A stretch of 51,143 nt of DNA from CAYQMF01 sp964418595. GTDB lineage: Bacteria; Planctomycetota; UBA1135; UBA2386. Shown here piece by piece: positions 26,854 through 36,877 of the stretch. Both the position numbers and the translations under genes were made by a program. Position 1 is the stretch's first letter. Every line of letters starts with the position of its first letter. The stretch spans positions 1-51,143 of the forward strand of contig CAYQMF010000037.1 of the NCBI GenBank assembly GCA_964418595.1, written 5' to 3'. The notes beneath the pieces are model-generated. The model did not search any database, was not told the DNA's origin, and saw nothing but the letters and a program-made list of their open reading frames with translations.

Positions 26854-27490
26854 TCAGCGAGCAGCGCGGATCATCGCGAGGAACTCGCGGCGCGTCGACG
26901 CATCGCGCCGGAACAGGCCGAGCATGTGGCTCGTCACCGTCGCCACGCCGGGCTTGTTGACGCCGCGGCAGGTCATGCACATGTGCTCGGCCTCGATCAC
27001 CACCCCGACGCCGCGCGGCGTGAGCACCGAGTTGAGCGCGTCGGCGATCTGCACGGTGAGCTNNNNNNNNNNGGATCTGCAGCCGACGTGCGAACGCGTC
27101 CACGACGCGCGCGATCTTGCTGATCCCCACCACGCGCTTCTCCGGGATGTAGCCGACGTGCGCCTTGCCCAGGAAGGGCAACATGTGGTGCTCGCAGTGC
27201 GACGCCAGCGGGATGTCGCGAAGCGTCACCATCTCGTCGTAGCCCTCGGTCTCCGCGAACGTCCGCGCCAGGATGGCGGCGGGGTCGGCGTCGTAGCCGG
27301 CGAAGAACTCGTCGAAGGCCTTCGCCACCCGCCGCGGCGTGAGGCGCAGGCCCTCCCGCGTCGGGTCGTCGCCCGCCCAGCGGATCAGGGTGCGGACGGC
27401 TTCCTCCGCCTCCTCACGGGTCGGCGCGGGCTGCCCGTTCCGGTGCCGGGTGAAGGGAAGGTCATCGAGATCGTGGTTGTCGTCGAGCAT
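26854..27490 (-). CDS. folE: GTP cyclohydrolase I, interrupted by an assembly gap
   Basis: Catalyses GTP to dihydroneopterin triphosphate, the first step of folate and pterin synthesis. Residues before the gap include SHCEHHMLPFLGKAHVGYIP (Cys and His zinc ligands) and the KRVVGISKIARVVDAFARRL helix. After it come LTVQIADALNSVL, the second zinc Cys in MCMTCRGV, and TSHMLGLFRRD. The two halves are in different frames only because the 10 Ns at 27063-27072 are a nominal gap: a real gap of 6 nt (or 6 plus a multiple of 3) would restore the usual short linker. ATG 27490 is chosen; ATG 27538 is possible. It is not a pseudogene on this evidence. Confidence 0.93.
27063..27072. other. Run of 10 N: assembly gap inside folE
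   Basis: Ten undetermined bases of round length mark a scaffold join or an unresolved site. They lie inside conserved folE sequence, so almost nothing can be missing apart from a few codons. Confidence 0.97.
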
Positions 27491-27649
27491 CGGCGGGCTG
27501 GGCGCGAAGCGGGAAGTTTGGCCGCGGGAGTGGGACATGCGGAGCGAAAAAGAAGGGACGGGTGCGGACCGGGCCGGTCCCCCCGCCCGCATCGGCCCGT
27601 GACCGCAGGCTTTCCCCCACCCGACCGCCTGGCGATAGTCAGCGCTCCC

Positions 27650-29080
27650 GTGTCGATCCGCATCCACAACACCCTCACCCGCCAGCTCGAGCCCTTCACG
27701 CCGGTCCGCCCCGGCCGCGTCGGCCTCTACGTGTGCGGGCCGACGGTCTACGACGACTGCCACATCGGCCACCTCATGGGGCCCGTGCTCTTCGACACGG
27801 TGGCGCGCTGGCTGCGGGCGCGCGGCTACCAGGTGCGCTTCGTCAACAACATCACCGACATCGACGACAAGATCATCGACCGCAGCAAGCGGACCGGCGA
27901 GGACTGGAAGGCGATCACGGTGCGCTACACGGAGCAGTACTTCGGGTTCCTGCACAAGCTCAACGTCACCACCGTCACCGACCACCCCCGTTGCACCGAC
28001 TTCATCCCGCCGATGATCGCGTTCACGCAGGCGCTGGTCGACCGCGGCCGCGCCTACCCGGCAGCCGACGGGGTGTACTACGACGTTCAACGGCAGCAGG
28101 GCTATGGCAAGCTCAGCGGCCGCCGCCTCGAGGACATGCTCGCCGGCGCGAAGGCCGAGGCGGACCTCGGCCTGCGCCATCCCGCCGACTTCGCCCTCTG
28201 GAAGCTCGCCAAGCCGGGCGAGCCGTCGTGGCCGAGCCCCTTCGGCGCGGGGCGACCCGGCTGGCACGTCGAGTGCAGCGTGATGGCGTCCGAGCTGCTC
28301 GGCACCGAGTTCGACCTGCACGGCGGCGGCGACGATCTCAAGTTCCCCCACCACGAGAACGAGATCGCGCAGAGCGAGGCGTGCGGCCACCGCTACGCGC
28401 ACGCCTGGATGCACCACGGGCTCGTGCAGTACGGCGGCAAGAAGGTCGCGAAGAGCGACCCGCGCATGCAGGATCCGGCGTTCAGCCAGCAGTTCCAGGC
28501 GCGCTGGCTGCTCGACACGTACGGGGCACCGACGCTGCGGTTCTTCCTGCTGCGCGGGCACTACCGCCGGCCGATCGACTTCGAGCCCGCCAATCTCGAC
28601 AGCACACGCAAGGGCCTGCAGCGCCTGTTCGAGCTGTTCGGCGACGCGGTGGCCGCGACGACGCCGGACGACGTGCTCACGCGCAAACTGCCCGACGCGG
28701 CGGCCGCGGCACGCACGGCGTTCTGCACCGCGATGGACGACGACTTCAACAGCGGCGAAGCCATCGCCGCGCTGTTCTCGCTCGCCGCGCACGCGCGCAA
28801 GGTCGAGGGCGGCGAACGCGACGCCTGCGTCGGTGCCATCCGCGACCTCGGCCGCCTGCTGGGCCTGTTCGAGGCGGCCGACCGCGAAGTCGTGCTCGCC
28901 GCTGCGGCACCGACCTCGGCGCTGGCCGACGGCGCGATCCGCCTGCTGCTGGACCTGCGGCAGGAGGCCCGCGCGCGCAAGGACTTCGGTCTCTCCGACC
29001 GGGTGCGCGACGGGTTGCTCGCGCTCGGCGTCGCGATCAAGGACGGCAAGGACGGCGCGACCTGGGAGATCGTCCGCTGA
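27650..29080 (+). CDS. cysS: Cysteinyl-tRNA synthetase
   Basis: The 476-residue enzyme has YVCGPTVYDDCHIGHLMGP (zinc Cys29, HIGH motif 38-41), NNITDIDDKII, WHVECSVM (Cys209), and FPHHENE (His234/Glu238) completing the zinc site that recognises cysteine. The catalytic loop is GGKKVAKSD (265-269), where KMSKS is replaced by KVAKS. Length is typical (about 460-480). GTG 27650 is supported by the N-terminal homology starting at once. It follows folE divergently with a 159-bp spacer. Confidence 0.95.
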   Translation: MSIRIHNTLTRQLEPFTPVRPGRVGLYVCGPTVYDDCHIGHLMGPVLFDTVARWLRARGYQVRFVNNITDIDDKIIDRSKRTGEDWKAITVRYTEQYFGFLHKLNVTTVTDHPRCTDFIPPMIAFTQALVDRGRAYPAADGVYYDVQRQQGYGKLSGRRLEDMLAGAKAEADLGLRHPADFALWKLAKPGEPSWPSPFGAGRPGWHVECSVMASELLGTEFDLHGGGDDLKFPHHENEIAQSEACGHRYAHAWMHHGLVQYGGKKVAKSDPRMQDPAFSQQFQARWLLDTYGAPTLRFFLLRGHYRRPIDFEPANLDSTRKGLQRLFELFGDAVAATTPDDVLTRKLPDAAAAARTAFCTAMDDDFNSGEAIAALFSLAAHARKVEGGERDACVGAIRDLGRLLGLFEAADREVVLAAAAPTSALADGAIRLLLDLRQEARARKDFGLSDRVRDGLLALGVAIKDGKDGATWEIVR

Positions 29081-29100
29081 CGCGAGCCGGTGCGCGCACG

Positions 29101-29106
29101 TAGCAT
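29101..29106 (+). promoter_or_regulatory. Candidate -10 element (TAGCAT) of the M24 peptidase gene
   Basis: TAGCAT ends 12 nt before the ATG at 29119 and lies 20 bp after the cysS stop, so the gene may have its own promoter. Confidence 0.4.
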
Positions 29107-29118
29107 GCGCCCTCCACG

Positions 29119-30489
29119 ATGATTGCGCTGCGCACCTGCGTCGTCCTGACCCTCACCATTCCGATCCTCGCCCAGCCGCCCGGCGTCCGCTGCGGCCTCG
29201 GCAAGGACTTCCACGCCGGGCGGCGCCAGGCGTTGTTGGCGGAGCTGGGCGGGAAGGGACTCCTGATCCTGCGCGGGTTGCCCGCGGCCCGCACCAACAC
29301 CCGCTTCAGCCAGGACAAGGTGTTCTGGTACTTCACCGGCATCGAGTCCGAGGACGCGACCGTCGTCGTCGACGTCGAGACCGCGGCCACCACCCTGTTC
29401 CTGCCGCGCGCGGATCGCGGCGGCGAGAGTTGGGACGGCGAGAAGTGGGACACCGCGGACACCTGGGTGGCGGACCTGACCGGCATCAGCGACATCCGCA
29501 GCAACGGCGAGTTCGCGGCGTGCGTGCGCGAACTGCTCGCCAAGCAGGGCGAGGCGAGGACCGTGTGGACGTCGCTCGCGCCACACGTGACGCTCACCAG
29601 CGCGTACGACCGGGCCGGGCCCTACGACCGTCGCATCACCGCCGACAAGCTCGACGGCCGGCCGTCGCGCGAGAAGGCCTTCGCCACGGCGATCGAGACC
29701 ACATTCGACGCCAAGGTCCGCGACATCACCGCCGCGGCGAACAAGCTCCGCCGCGCGAAGACCAGCGAGGAACTGGTGGCGATGCGCGGCGCCGCGCACG
29801 CCGGTGCGATGGCGATGGCGGAGGCGATGCGCTCGACGCGCGCGGGTCTCGTCGAGGCCGAGGTCGAGGCGGTGATGGACCTCGTGCACCGCCGTCTCGG
29901 CGCCACCGGCCCCGCCTACCAGGCCATCGTCGGCTCCGGCGCCAACTCGCTGGTCCTCCACTACAAGACCAACACGGCAACCCTGCGCAGCGGTGAGATC
30001 CTGCTCGTCGACTACGCGCCGGAGTACGAGCACTACGTGTGCGACATCACCCGCACCTGGCCGATCGACGGCAAGTTCTCGCCTCGGCAGGCGGAGCTGT
30101 ACGACGCCGTCCTCGCCGCCCAGGAGGCGGGCATCGCCAAGGCCCGGCCCGGCAACGGCATCGCCGACGTGGAGCGCGCCTGCCGCGAGGTCCTGGGCGA
30201 GCGCGGCTTCGCCCATCTCGTCCGCCACGGCGCGTGCCACCTCGTGGGCATGGAGGTGCACGACCCGGGCATGGTGCGCGGACCATTGGTGCCCGGGGTG
30301 GCCTTCACCATCGAGCCGGGGGTGTACGAGCCGGAGACCGGGATCGGCATCCGCATCGAGGACGTGGTGGTGATCACGGAGACGGGCTGCGACGTGATCA
30401 GCGCCGGCGTGCCCAAGGCGCGCGACGCGATCGAGAAGCTGATCGCGGAGATCGGGGTGCTCGAGTGGATGGACGGGCCGGGGAAGTGA
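29119..30489 (+). CDS. Exported M24-family (Xaa-Pro aminopeptidase-like) metallopeptidase
   Basis: The 456-residue protein has a signal peptide (ALRTCVVLTLTIPILAQ), unlike the cytosolic PepP of E. coli. After an N-terminal aminopeptidase-P-like domain, the pita-bread catalytic domain shows all five metal ligands: the two Asp in LVDYAPEYEHYVCDITRTW, His in HLVGMEVHDPG, Glu in FTIEPGVYEP and Glu in GIRIEDVVV. It should remove N-terminal residues ahead of proline from peptides outside the cytoplasm. It lies 38 bp after cysS. Confidence 0.9.
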   Translation: MIALRTCVVLTLTIPILAQPPGVRCGLGKDFHAGRRQALLAELGGKGLLILRGLPAARTNTRFSQDKVFWYFTGIESEDATVVVDVETAATTLFLPRADRGGESWDGEKWDTADTWVADLTGISDIRSNGEFAACVRELLAKQGEARTVWTSLAPHVTLTSAYDRAGPYDRRITADKLDGRPSREKAFATAIETTFDAKVRDITAAANKLRRAKTSEELVAMRGAAHAGAMAMAEAMRSTRAGLVEAEVEAVMDLVHRRLGATGPAYQAIVGSGANSLVLHYKTNTATLRSGEILLVDYAPEYEHYVCDITRTWPIDGKFSPRQAELYDAVLAAQEAGIAKARPGNGIADVERACREVLGERGFAHLVRHGACHLVGMEVHDPGMVRGPLVPGVAFTIEPGVYEPETGIGIRIEDVVVITETGCDVISAGVPKARDAIEKLIAEIGVLEWMDGPGK

Positions 30490-30652
30490 GGTAGCGGCGC
30501 GGCACCGGATGACGGCCGGCGCGGTTGCGCAGGGGACACGCGAACGTCCCCGATGAGCCTTTCGCGCTTTGGACGTGAGTCGAGGGGGCCCGCGAACAAG
30601 AACCTGGGACTCGAGACCCGTCTTGAGCCTCTACCTCAACCCCGAGACCACC

Positions 30653-31444
30653 ATGTCGCCTCCCAACGCCCGTGCCAGGTCCCTGAGCCTGATCCTGCTG
30701 CTCGCGTCTGCGAGCTGTGCCACAGCCATCCACTCGTCCGTCGATCCGAAGGCCTTCGCGCCGATCCGGAAGGTGGCGCTCGTGCCAACCATCATCGGTG
30801 GCGTGTCCCTGCCCGTGTTCCCACTGCTCGATGCCGGAGTCGTGCGGGCTTCCGTCAACGGGATCTCGGAGGAGATCGTCGCAGCGGAGCAGGCCGTGGT
30901 CAGCGGGTATGCCGAGAAGGTCCAGGCCCACCTCCGGAACGACCTCCACCTGGAGGTCATGGCCATGGAAGCGAGCGCGGTCGACGCCAGCGCGCCAGGA
31001 CCAGAACAGTCCGCCGCGAAGCCCGACGACTCGCCGCCGCGCTTTCCCAAGGTCTTCGCGGGCGGCCTCGACCCCCTGGGGTTTCGTACCCAACAGATCG
31101 CGACTCTCTCCAACGTCGATCTCGCGGCCGACGCCAAGCGCATCTGCAAAGCCATGGACGTCGACGCGATCGCCGTCAGTTACACCCGTCTGGAGGTGTA
31201 CGGCGCCACGATGGTGGGCATGAGTTGCGGGGTCCGATTGAACTCATGGCTCCACGTCGTCGACCGGGAAGGGCGGTGCGTGGTGCGCATGGATTTCTCC
31301 ACGGACGAGAACTCCGTCATCTCGCCAGGCGACATCAAGGGGTTCGAGCGCGCGCTGCGCTCGTTCGATGCCTGGGTCGTCCGGATGTTCCTCGACGCGC
31401 GGCAGAAGCTGCCGGGTGCGCCGCAGGAGCGCAAGCTACCGTGA
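30653..31444 (+). CDS. Lipoprotein of unknown function, first of an overlapping pair
   Basis: Not recognised. The 263-residue product has a lipoprotein signal (LILLLASASCATA). The mature part carries no catalytic motif. Residues around AFAPIRKVALVPTIIGGV resemble the first strand of envelope lipoproteins that begin with a beta strand after the anchor. An Ala/Pro/Ser-rich segment (about 120-135) looks flexible. It is coupled to the next lipoprotein by a GTGA overlap. The 163-bp spacer upstream holds its promoter but no clear motif was found. Confidence 0.7.
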   Translation: MSPPNARARSLSLILLLASASCATAIHSSVDPKAFAPIRKVALVPTIIGGVSLPVFPLLDAGVVRASVNGISEEIVAAEQAVVSGYAEKVQAHLRNDLHLEVMAMEASAVDASAPGPEQSAAKPDDSPPRFPKVFAGGLDPLGFRTQQIATLSNVDLAADAKRICKAMDVDAIAVSYTRLEVYGATMVGMSCGVRLNSWLHVVDREGRCVVRMDFSTDENSVISPGDIKGFERALRSFDAWVVRMFLDARQKLPGAPQERKLP

Positions 31445-31968
31445 ATCCCGGTCTCCGCCCCGCCGTGGCCACCACAGTCGGGCTGACGCTCGGTCTGCTC
31501 GCCGCCTGCTCCGCGGTCCCACGGGTCGACGCGATGGTCGTCGACGACGTCGCCGTCGGAGCGAACCATGCGGCCATGACGGTCCAAGTGCGCTCAGGCG
31601 CGGCCTTCTCCGTGCAAGGTTCGGTCGACTGCCCACCGGACCTGCTTGGTACAGCGCTCGACGCGTCCCTCCGTGCTGCCACGGCGATCCCCGCCGTGAG
31701 CAGCGGTGGTGGAGTCCTCACGGTCACCCTTCACCACATTGGTCAGACGGGCGGGTTCGACATCTCCGTCGACATGGTCACCGTCTGGATGACGAGCGAC
31801 GCGCCTGGCTGGCAGTACACCGCGGCCGGCAGAGGGACGGCGAGCTTCGGGGAGGCATGGTGGGGTTGGACGAGGCTTCGGCTGGCCACGGAGCGCGCCG
31901 GGCAGGCGATGATCCGAGACGGGCTCCAGGCACTCCGGCAACGAGATGGCACCGCGTCGACGCGCTGA
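31441..31968 (+). CDS. Lipoprotein of unknown function, second of an overlapping pair
   Basis: Not recognised. The 175-residue product has a lipobox in LGLLAACSAV. The rest is beta-rich with alternating hydrophobic residues (GGVLTVTLHHIG, DISVDMVTVWM) and ends with a helical segment. GTG 31441 overlaps the stop of the preceding lipoprotein by 4 nt, which indicates that the two are made together and probably act together in the envelope. Confidence 0.68.
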   Translation: MNPGLRPAVATTVGLTLGLLAACSAVPRVDAMVVDDVAVGANHAAMTVQVRSGAAFSVQGSVDCPPDLLGTALDASLRAATAIPAVSSGGGVLTVTLHHIGQTGGFDISVDMVTVWMTSDAPGWQYTAAGRGTASFGEAWWGWTRLRLATERAGQAMIRDGLQALRQRDGTASTR

Positions 31969-31994
31969 CGGGTCGACGTTGGCTCGTCGCGACA

Positions 31995-32032
31995 GGGGGG
32001 CCGCCGCTGGGTGGCGCCGGCCGGTCCCCCCC
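31995..32032. terminator. GC-only hairpin between the lipoprotein pair and glnS
   Basis: A run of six G (31995-32000) is followed after a GC-rich loop by seven C (32026-32032), able to form a strong stem 27 bp after the lipoprotein stop. There is no U-tract, so intrinsic termination is uncertain. The C-run overlaps the glnS promoter region. Confidence 0.3.
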
Positions 32033-32050
32033 GCTAAAGCTGTTCCCCCC

Positions 32051-33727
<1,677 letters not shown>

Positions 33728-33743
33728 CCAGGCGGCGCGTCCT

Positions 33744-35405
33744 TCACCGCCGCGGCGGGAACAACAGCGCCAGCGCCAGGAACGCCGCGACCGCCGCCAC
33801 GCCCGCCCAGCGCGCGCCGGTCCAGATGCTGTAGGCGGCGGCCACGGTGGCGAGACCGACCGCGGGCACCATCGCCAGGTTCCAGCCGAGGCGCACCAAC
33901 CCGCGGGGCCGGTCGGCGCCGAGTGCGCGCTCCGAGTTGAGCAGGACGAAGAAGGTCCAGTAGGCGATGGGCAGCAGGGCGATGCCGAAGAGCGAGGTCG
34001 GCACCGCCACGTAGAAGGCCGCCTCCTTCCACAGGAACGGCCCGAGCGCGCCGCTGACTCCGAGCAGGCACCCGAGCCGCTGCGCGAGCCCGCCGTCGGC
34101 AAACCCGCCCAGCTCGCGCACGCAGAAGCCACAGATCAGCATCAGCAGCGTGATCGTCGACAGCGCCATGCCCAGCACGCCAAGCCCGAACACGACGTGC
34201 GCGACCCGCTCGCCGGTCATCGGCACGAGCGCCTGGGCGAGGTCCTGTGCGTCGCGGTTCACGAGCATCGCCGCGAGCAGCTTCTCGTTGCGGTCCAGTT
34301 TGTCGGGTGTCGCCGCGCCGCCGAGCGCCTGCACGCGCGCCTGCAGGGTCGCCTCGTACGCGCGGACCATCCGCACCGCGGCGGGCGGCTCGTTGGGCTC
34401 GACCAGCCCCTCCACCGGCTCGGCGTGGAACCGGCTCGCCGCGGCCAGCACCACGCAGCTCACCGTCACCACGAACGGCACGAACATCCCGGTGAGCAGA
34501 TCGAAGCGGACGAGGCCCGAGAACTCACGCGTCCAGCCCTTCGCGCGCAGCGAGTACGGCAGGAGGAAGGTCATGTTGATCCCCACCGCGGTCGCCGCCG
34601 CGCTCAGGATCACGTCGCGCTGCGCGGCCACGATGCGGTCCGTCCACCACGCGCGCGCCTCTTCCCCAAGTCCTTCCAGGTACGGCAGGAACGCGGCGGC
34701 CGGCGAGCTGAAGCTGGAAAGGTCCGGCACGAACGCCGCGCGCACCGCCTCCCACGAGAAGTGCCGGTCGCTCCCCGCGAGTTCGACCACCACCGCCACG
34801 AAGCAGACCACGATCGCGCCGACCATGAGCTTGAGGATCCAGTCGAAGAGGCGCTTGCGCCCTCCGCCCGACAGGAACACCACCGCCAGCGACACGGCGA
34901 GGAGCGTCGCGGTGACCCCGACCTTGCCGCCGAAGTCGCCGAGCCGGCTCACCGGCCCGCACACCGTGGGCAGCAGGTTCTGCTGCGCGACCCCCACCGC
35001 GAGCGAGAACTGAGGCATGCACCACACCATGCTCGCGAGCAGCGAGGCGATCACCCACCCATAGCCGAGCACGGGGCTCACGTGGCGGCGGACGACGACG
35101 AGCGGTCGCTCCCCGGTGACCAGCGTCACGTGCGCGATCGCGCTCAGCATCACGATCCCGAGCAGCATCGCCAGCGGTTGCAGCCACAGGAAGCCCAGCC
35201 CGCCGAGCACGCCGAGGTAGAGGCTGCTTGCCAGGGATCCCCCGCCCAGGGTGATCGCGCTCTGCAGCCAGCCGGGACCCGACAACCGTACCCAGGCGAA
35301 GAGCGTGGCCAGTCCGCCCGCCGCGTGCGCCGCGCGCAGGCGCGCGAGGTCGGGGTTGCTGGGCACGTCGCCTGGATCGTCCGACTGCTCGACCGGGGAA
35401 CGCAT
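33744..35405 (-). CDS. Nramp-like multi-spanning membrane protein without canonical metal motifs
   Basis: The 553-residue protein has about 11 predicted membrane helices. The first begins GPGWLQSAITLGGGSLAS, which aligns with the GPG...DPGN signature of Nramp/MntH, but the DPGN metal ligands are replaced by an Gly-rich stretch. In the sixth-helix region INMTFLLPYSL replaces the MPH motif. A hydrophilic insert (about 360-420) is present. Hence it is a distant Nramp relative, with either a different substrate or a different coordination. ATG 35405 removes a basic N-terminal extension. It is divergent from the cupin gene. Confidence 0.72.
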   Translation of the reverse strand: MRSPVEQSDDPGDVPSNPDLARLRAAHAAGGLATLFAWVRLSGPGWLQSAITLGGGSLASSLYLGVLGGLGFLWLQPLAMLLGIVMLSAIAHVTLVTGERPLVVVRRHVSPVLGYGWVIASLLASMVWCMPQFSLAVGVAQQNLLPTVCGPVSRLGDFGGKVGVTATLLAVSLAVVFLSGGGRKRLFDWILKLMVGAIVVCFVAVVVELAGSDRHFSWEAVRAAFVPDLSSFSSPAAAFLPYLEGLGEEARAWWTDRIVAAQRDVILSAAATAVGINMTFLLPYSLRAKGWTREFSGLVRFDLLTGMFVPFVVTVSCVVLAAASRFHAEPVEGLVEPNEPPAAVRMVRAYEATLQARVQALGGAATPDKLDRNEKLLAAMLVNRDAQDLAQALVPMTGERVAHVVFGLGVLGMALSTITLLMLICGFCVRELGGFADGGLAQRLGCLLGVSGALGPFLWKEAAFYVAVPTSLFGIALLPIAYWTFFVLLNSERALGADRPRGLVRLGWNLAMVPAVGLATVAAAYSIWTGARWAGVAAVAAFLALALLFPPRR

Positions 35406-35469
35406 CGAGGCGACCTTACGCCGGCGTCCGGTTCGCGCAGAGCGTCGGGCGGCCAAAACGCCCCGACGC

Positions 35470-35475
35470 TATCCT
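35470..35475 (+). promoter_or_regulatory. Candidate -10 element (TATCCT) of the cupin gene
   Basis: TATCCT ends 6 nt before the GTG at 35482, the tightest example in the window of a -10 element placed directly before the start codon. The same string gctatcctctg recurs at 13171-13181. Confidence 0.5.
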
Positions 35476-35481
35476 CTGCGC

Positions 35482-36333
35482 GTGTTCGTCGCCGCGCTCG
35501 CCAGTCCGCACGGAGATCCGGCTGCCATGCGCCGCCTCGCGCTGGCGTTCGCCGCCAACAACCCCGGCTACACCATCGCCCACGTCCGAGGCATCCGCGC
35601 GCTGGCGCCGGCCGCGACGCCGCGCGTCGTGTTCGTGGCCCGCGGCGACGGCGAAGCCTGCACCGAACGCGCGACGAGCGGCTTCGGCGTCGGCGATGTG
35701 ATCCTGCTGCGCGCACAGGAGTCGATGCAGGCCGACGCCGACCTCGATGCCGTGGTGTTCGCGGTGCCCGAGGAGTTCACCGACGCCGTCCCCACCTTCC
35801 TGCGCCCCGACGCGGATCCGGCGCTGTGCGATCAGCCCGGCGGGTGCGCGACGGACGCCGACGCCTACCGGCGCATCCTGCTCACCTGGGATCAGACCGC
35901 CGGCCCCTACACCTGCCGCGCGCTCAACGCCCACCGCGTGCGCATGGACGATTCGTTCTCGCACTTCCACCCCCGCGCGGACGGCTTCGACGAGCTGTAC
36001 CTCGTGCAGGGGACGCGGCCCGGCGCGGCGATCCTGCACGCCCAGGACGGCGAGCGCATCCTCGTGCCGGAGACGGTCACTGCCGCCGATGCCGCCGAGC
36101 TGGTCCAGCGCATCCCGGTGGCCCGGGGCGACCTCGTCTACATCCCGCGCGGCGAGATGCACCGCGGCGTCGACGGCGTGCTCGCACAGGTGATCACCGT
36201 CCCGGGCTTCGTCCCCGGCAAGGAGATCGGCGTCGACCACTGCCTGCGCGCGATCAACGAGCGGCTCGGGCTACGAGGCGAAGCGGCGCTTCCCTTCCAC
36301 GCGGCCGCGAGCGGCGCGCCGCGCATCGGTTGA
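35482..36333 (+). CDS. Cupin-domain protein
   Basis: The 283-residue protein has a C-terminal cupin barrel: SHFHPRADGFDELYLVQG supplies the His, His and Glu of motif 1, and GDLVYIPRGEMHRG supplies the His of motif 2, giving a possible metal site. The N-terminal 140 residues are not recognised. No signal peptide is seen. Cupins range from dioxygenases and isomerases to sugar-binding proteins, so no reaction is assigned. GTG 35482 is chosen because a TATCCT hexamer sits just before it and the protein begins with a strand (VFVAALAS). Confidence 0.72.
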   Translation: MFVAALASPHGDPAAMRRLALAFAANNPGYTIAHVRGIRALAPAATPRVVFVARGDGEACTERATSGFGVGDVILLRAQESMQADADLDAVVFAVPEEFTDAVPTFLRPDADPALCDQPGGCATDADAYRRILLTWDQTAGPYTCRALNAHRVRMDDSFSHFHPRADGFDELYLVQGTRPGAAILHAQDGERILVPETVTAADAAELVQRIPVARGDLVYIPRGEMHRGVDGVLAQVITVPGFVPGKEIGVDHCLRAINERLGLRGEAALPFHAAASGAPRIG

Positions 36334-36353
36334 CCTGCTGACCCGCCGACGAG

Positions 36354-36659
36354 CTACCAGCTCGCCTTGCGGACGCCGGGGATCTCGCCGCGCAAGGCGA
36401 AGGCCCGGAACTGGTTCCGGCACAGCCCGAACTTGCGGTAGTTGCCGCGCGAACGTCCGGTCAGCAGGCAGCGGTTGCGGATGCGCACGGGGTTGGCGTC
36501 GCGCGGCAGCTTGGCCAGCTTCGCGCGCGCGGCTTCGCGCTCTTCGACGGGCTTGCTGGTGTCGCCGATGATCGCCTTCAGCGCCTTGCGCTTGTCGGCG
36601 AACTTGGCCGCCATCTGGCGGCGCTTGATGTTCCGGGCGAGGGTGGACGTCTTGGCCAT
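36354..36659 (-). CDS. rpsN: Ribosomal protein S14, zinc-independent long form
   Basis: The 101-residue protein matches the long S14 type, ending FGLCRNQFRAFALRGEIP and VRKASW. The zinc ribbon of short S14 needs four Cys; here only two remain (NRCLLTGRSRG and GLCRNQ), so it does not bind zinc. The gene stands alone and not in the spc ribosomal operon. In many bacteria such Cys-lacking S14 copies are a back-up used when zinc is scarce; whether a zinc-binding copy also exists here cannot be seen. The leader on the minus strand carries a hairpin and a TACGGT hexamer. Confidence 0.95.
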   Translation of the reverse strand: MAKTSTLARNIKRRQMAAKFADKRKALKAIIGDTSKPVEEREAARAKLAKLPRDANPVRIRNRCLLTGRSRGNYRKFGLCRNQFRAFALRGEIPGVRKASW

Positions 36660-36674
36660 GGATGATCGAGCAGG

Positions 36675-36690
36675 GCGGCCGAAGGGCCGC
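36675..36690 (-). promoter_or_regulatory. Hairpin in the rpsN leader
   Basis: A perfect 6-bp stem (GCGGCC/GGCCGC) with a CTTC loop lies 15 nt before the rpsN ATG, downstream of a possible -10 TACGGT at 36706-36711. It could be a leader control element or simply a structured leader. Confidence 0.4.
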
Positions 36691-36866
36691 GCGTGAAGGG
36701 GCGAAACCGTAGCGGCGGGAGGTGGCGGGTCAAGGGTGCGCGCGCCCGGTCCTGTCTCCCGCACCGAAAAAGGAGGACGCCAGGCTTGCGCCCCGCGCGC
36801 CTGCCCGCGGATGATCCCCCTCGTTCTCGCGCCGGTCAGCGCGAGGCGGTGGTGGCTACTCGACAC

Positions 36867-36872
36867 GGGAGG
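36867..36872 (+). promoter_or_regulatory. Strong Shine-Dalgarno site (GGGAGG) of the MinD/FlhG-type gene
   Basis: GGGAGG lies 5 nt before the GTG at 36878 and fixes that start. It contrasts with the many starts in this window that lack any ribosome site. Confidence 0.65.
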
Positions 36873-36877
36873 CATTC

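Noticed and set aside
26854..27490. folE as a broken gene
   Set aside because: The break coincides exactly with the run of 10 N, and both halves carry intact catalytic motifs.
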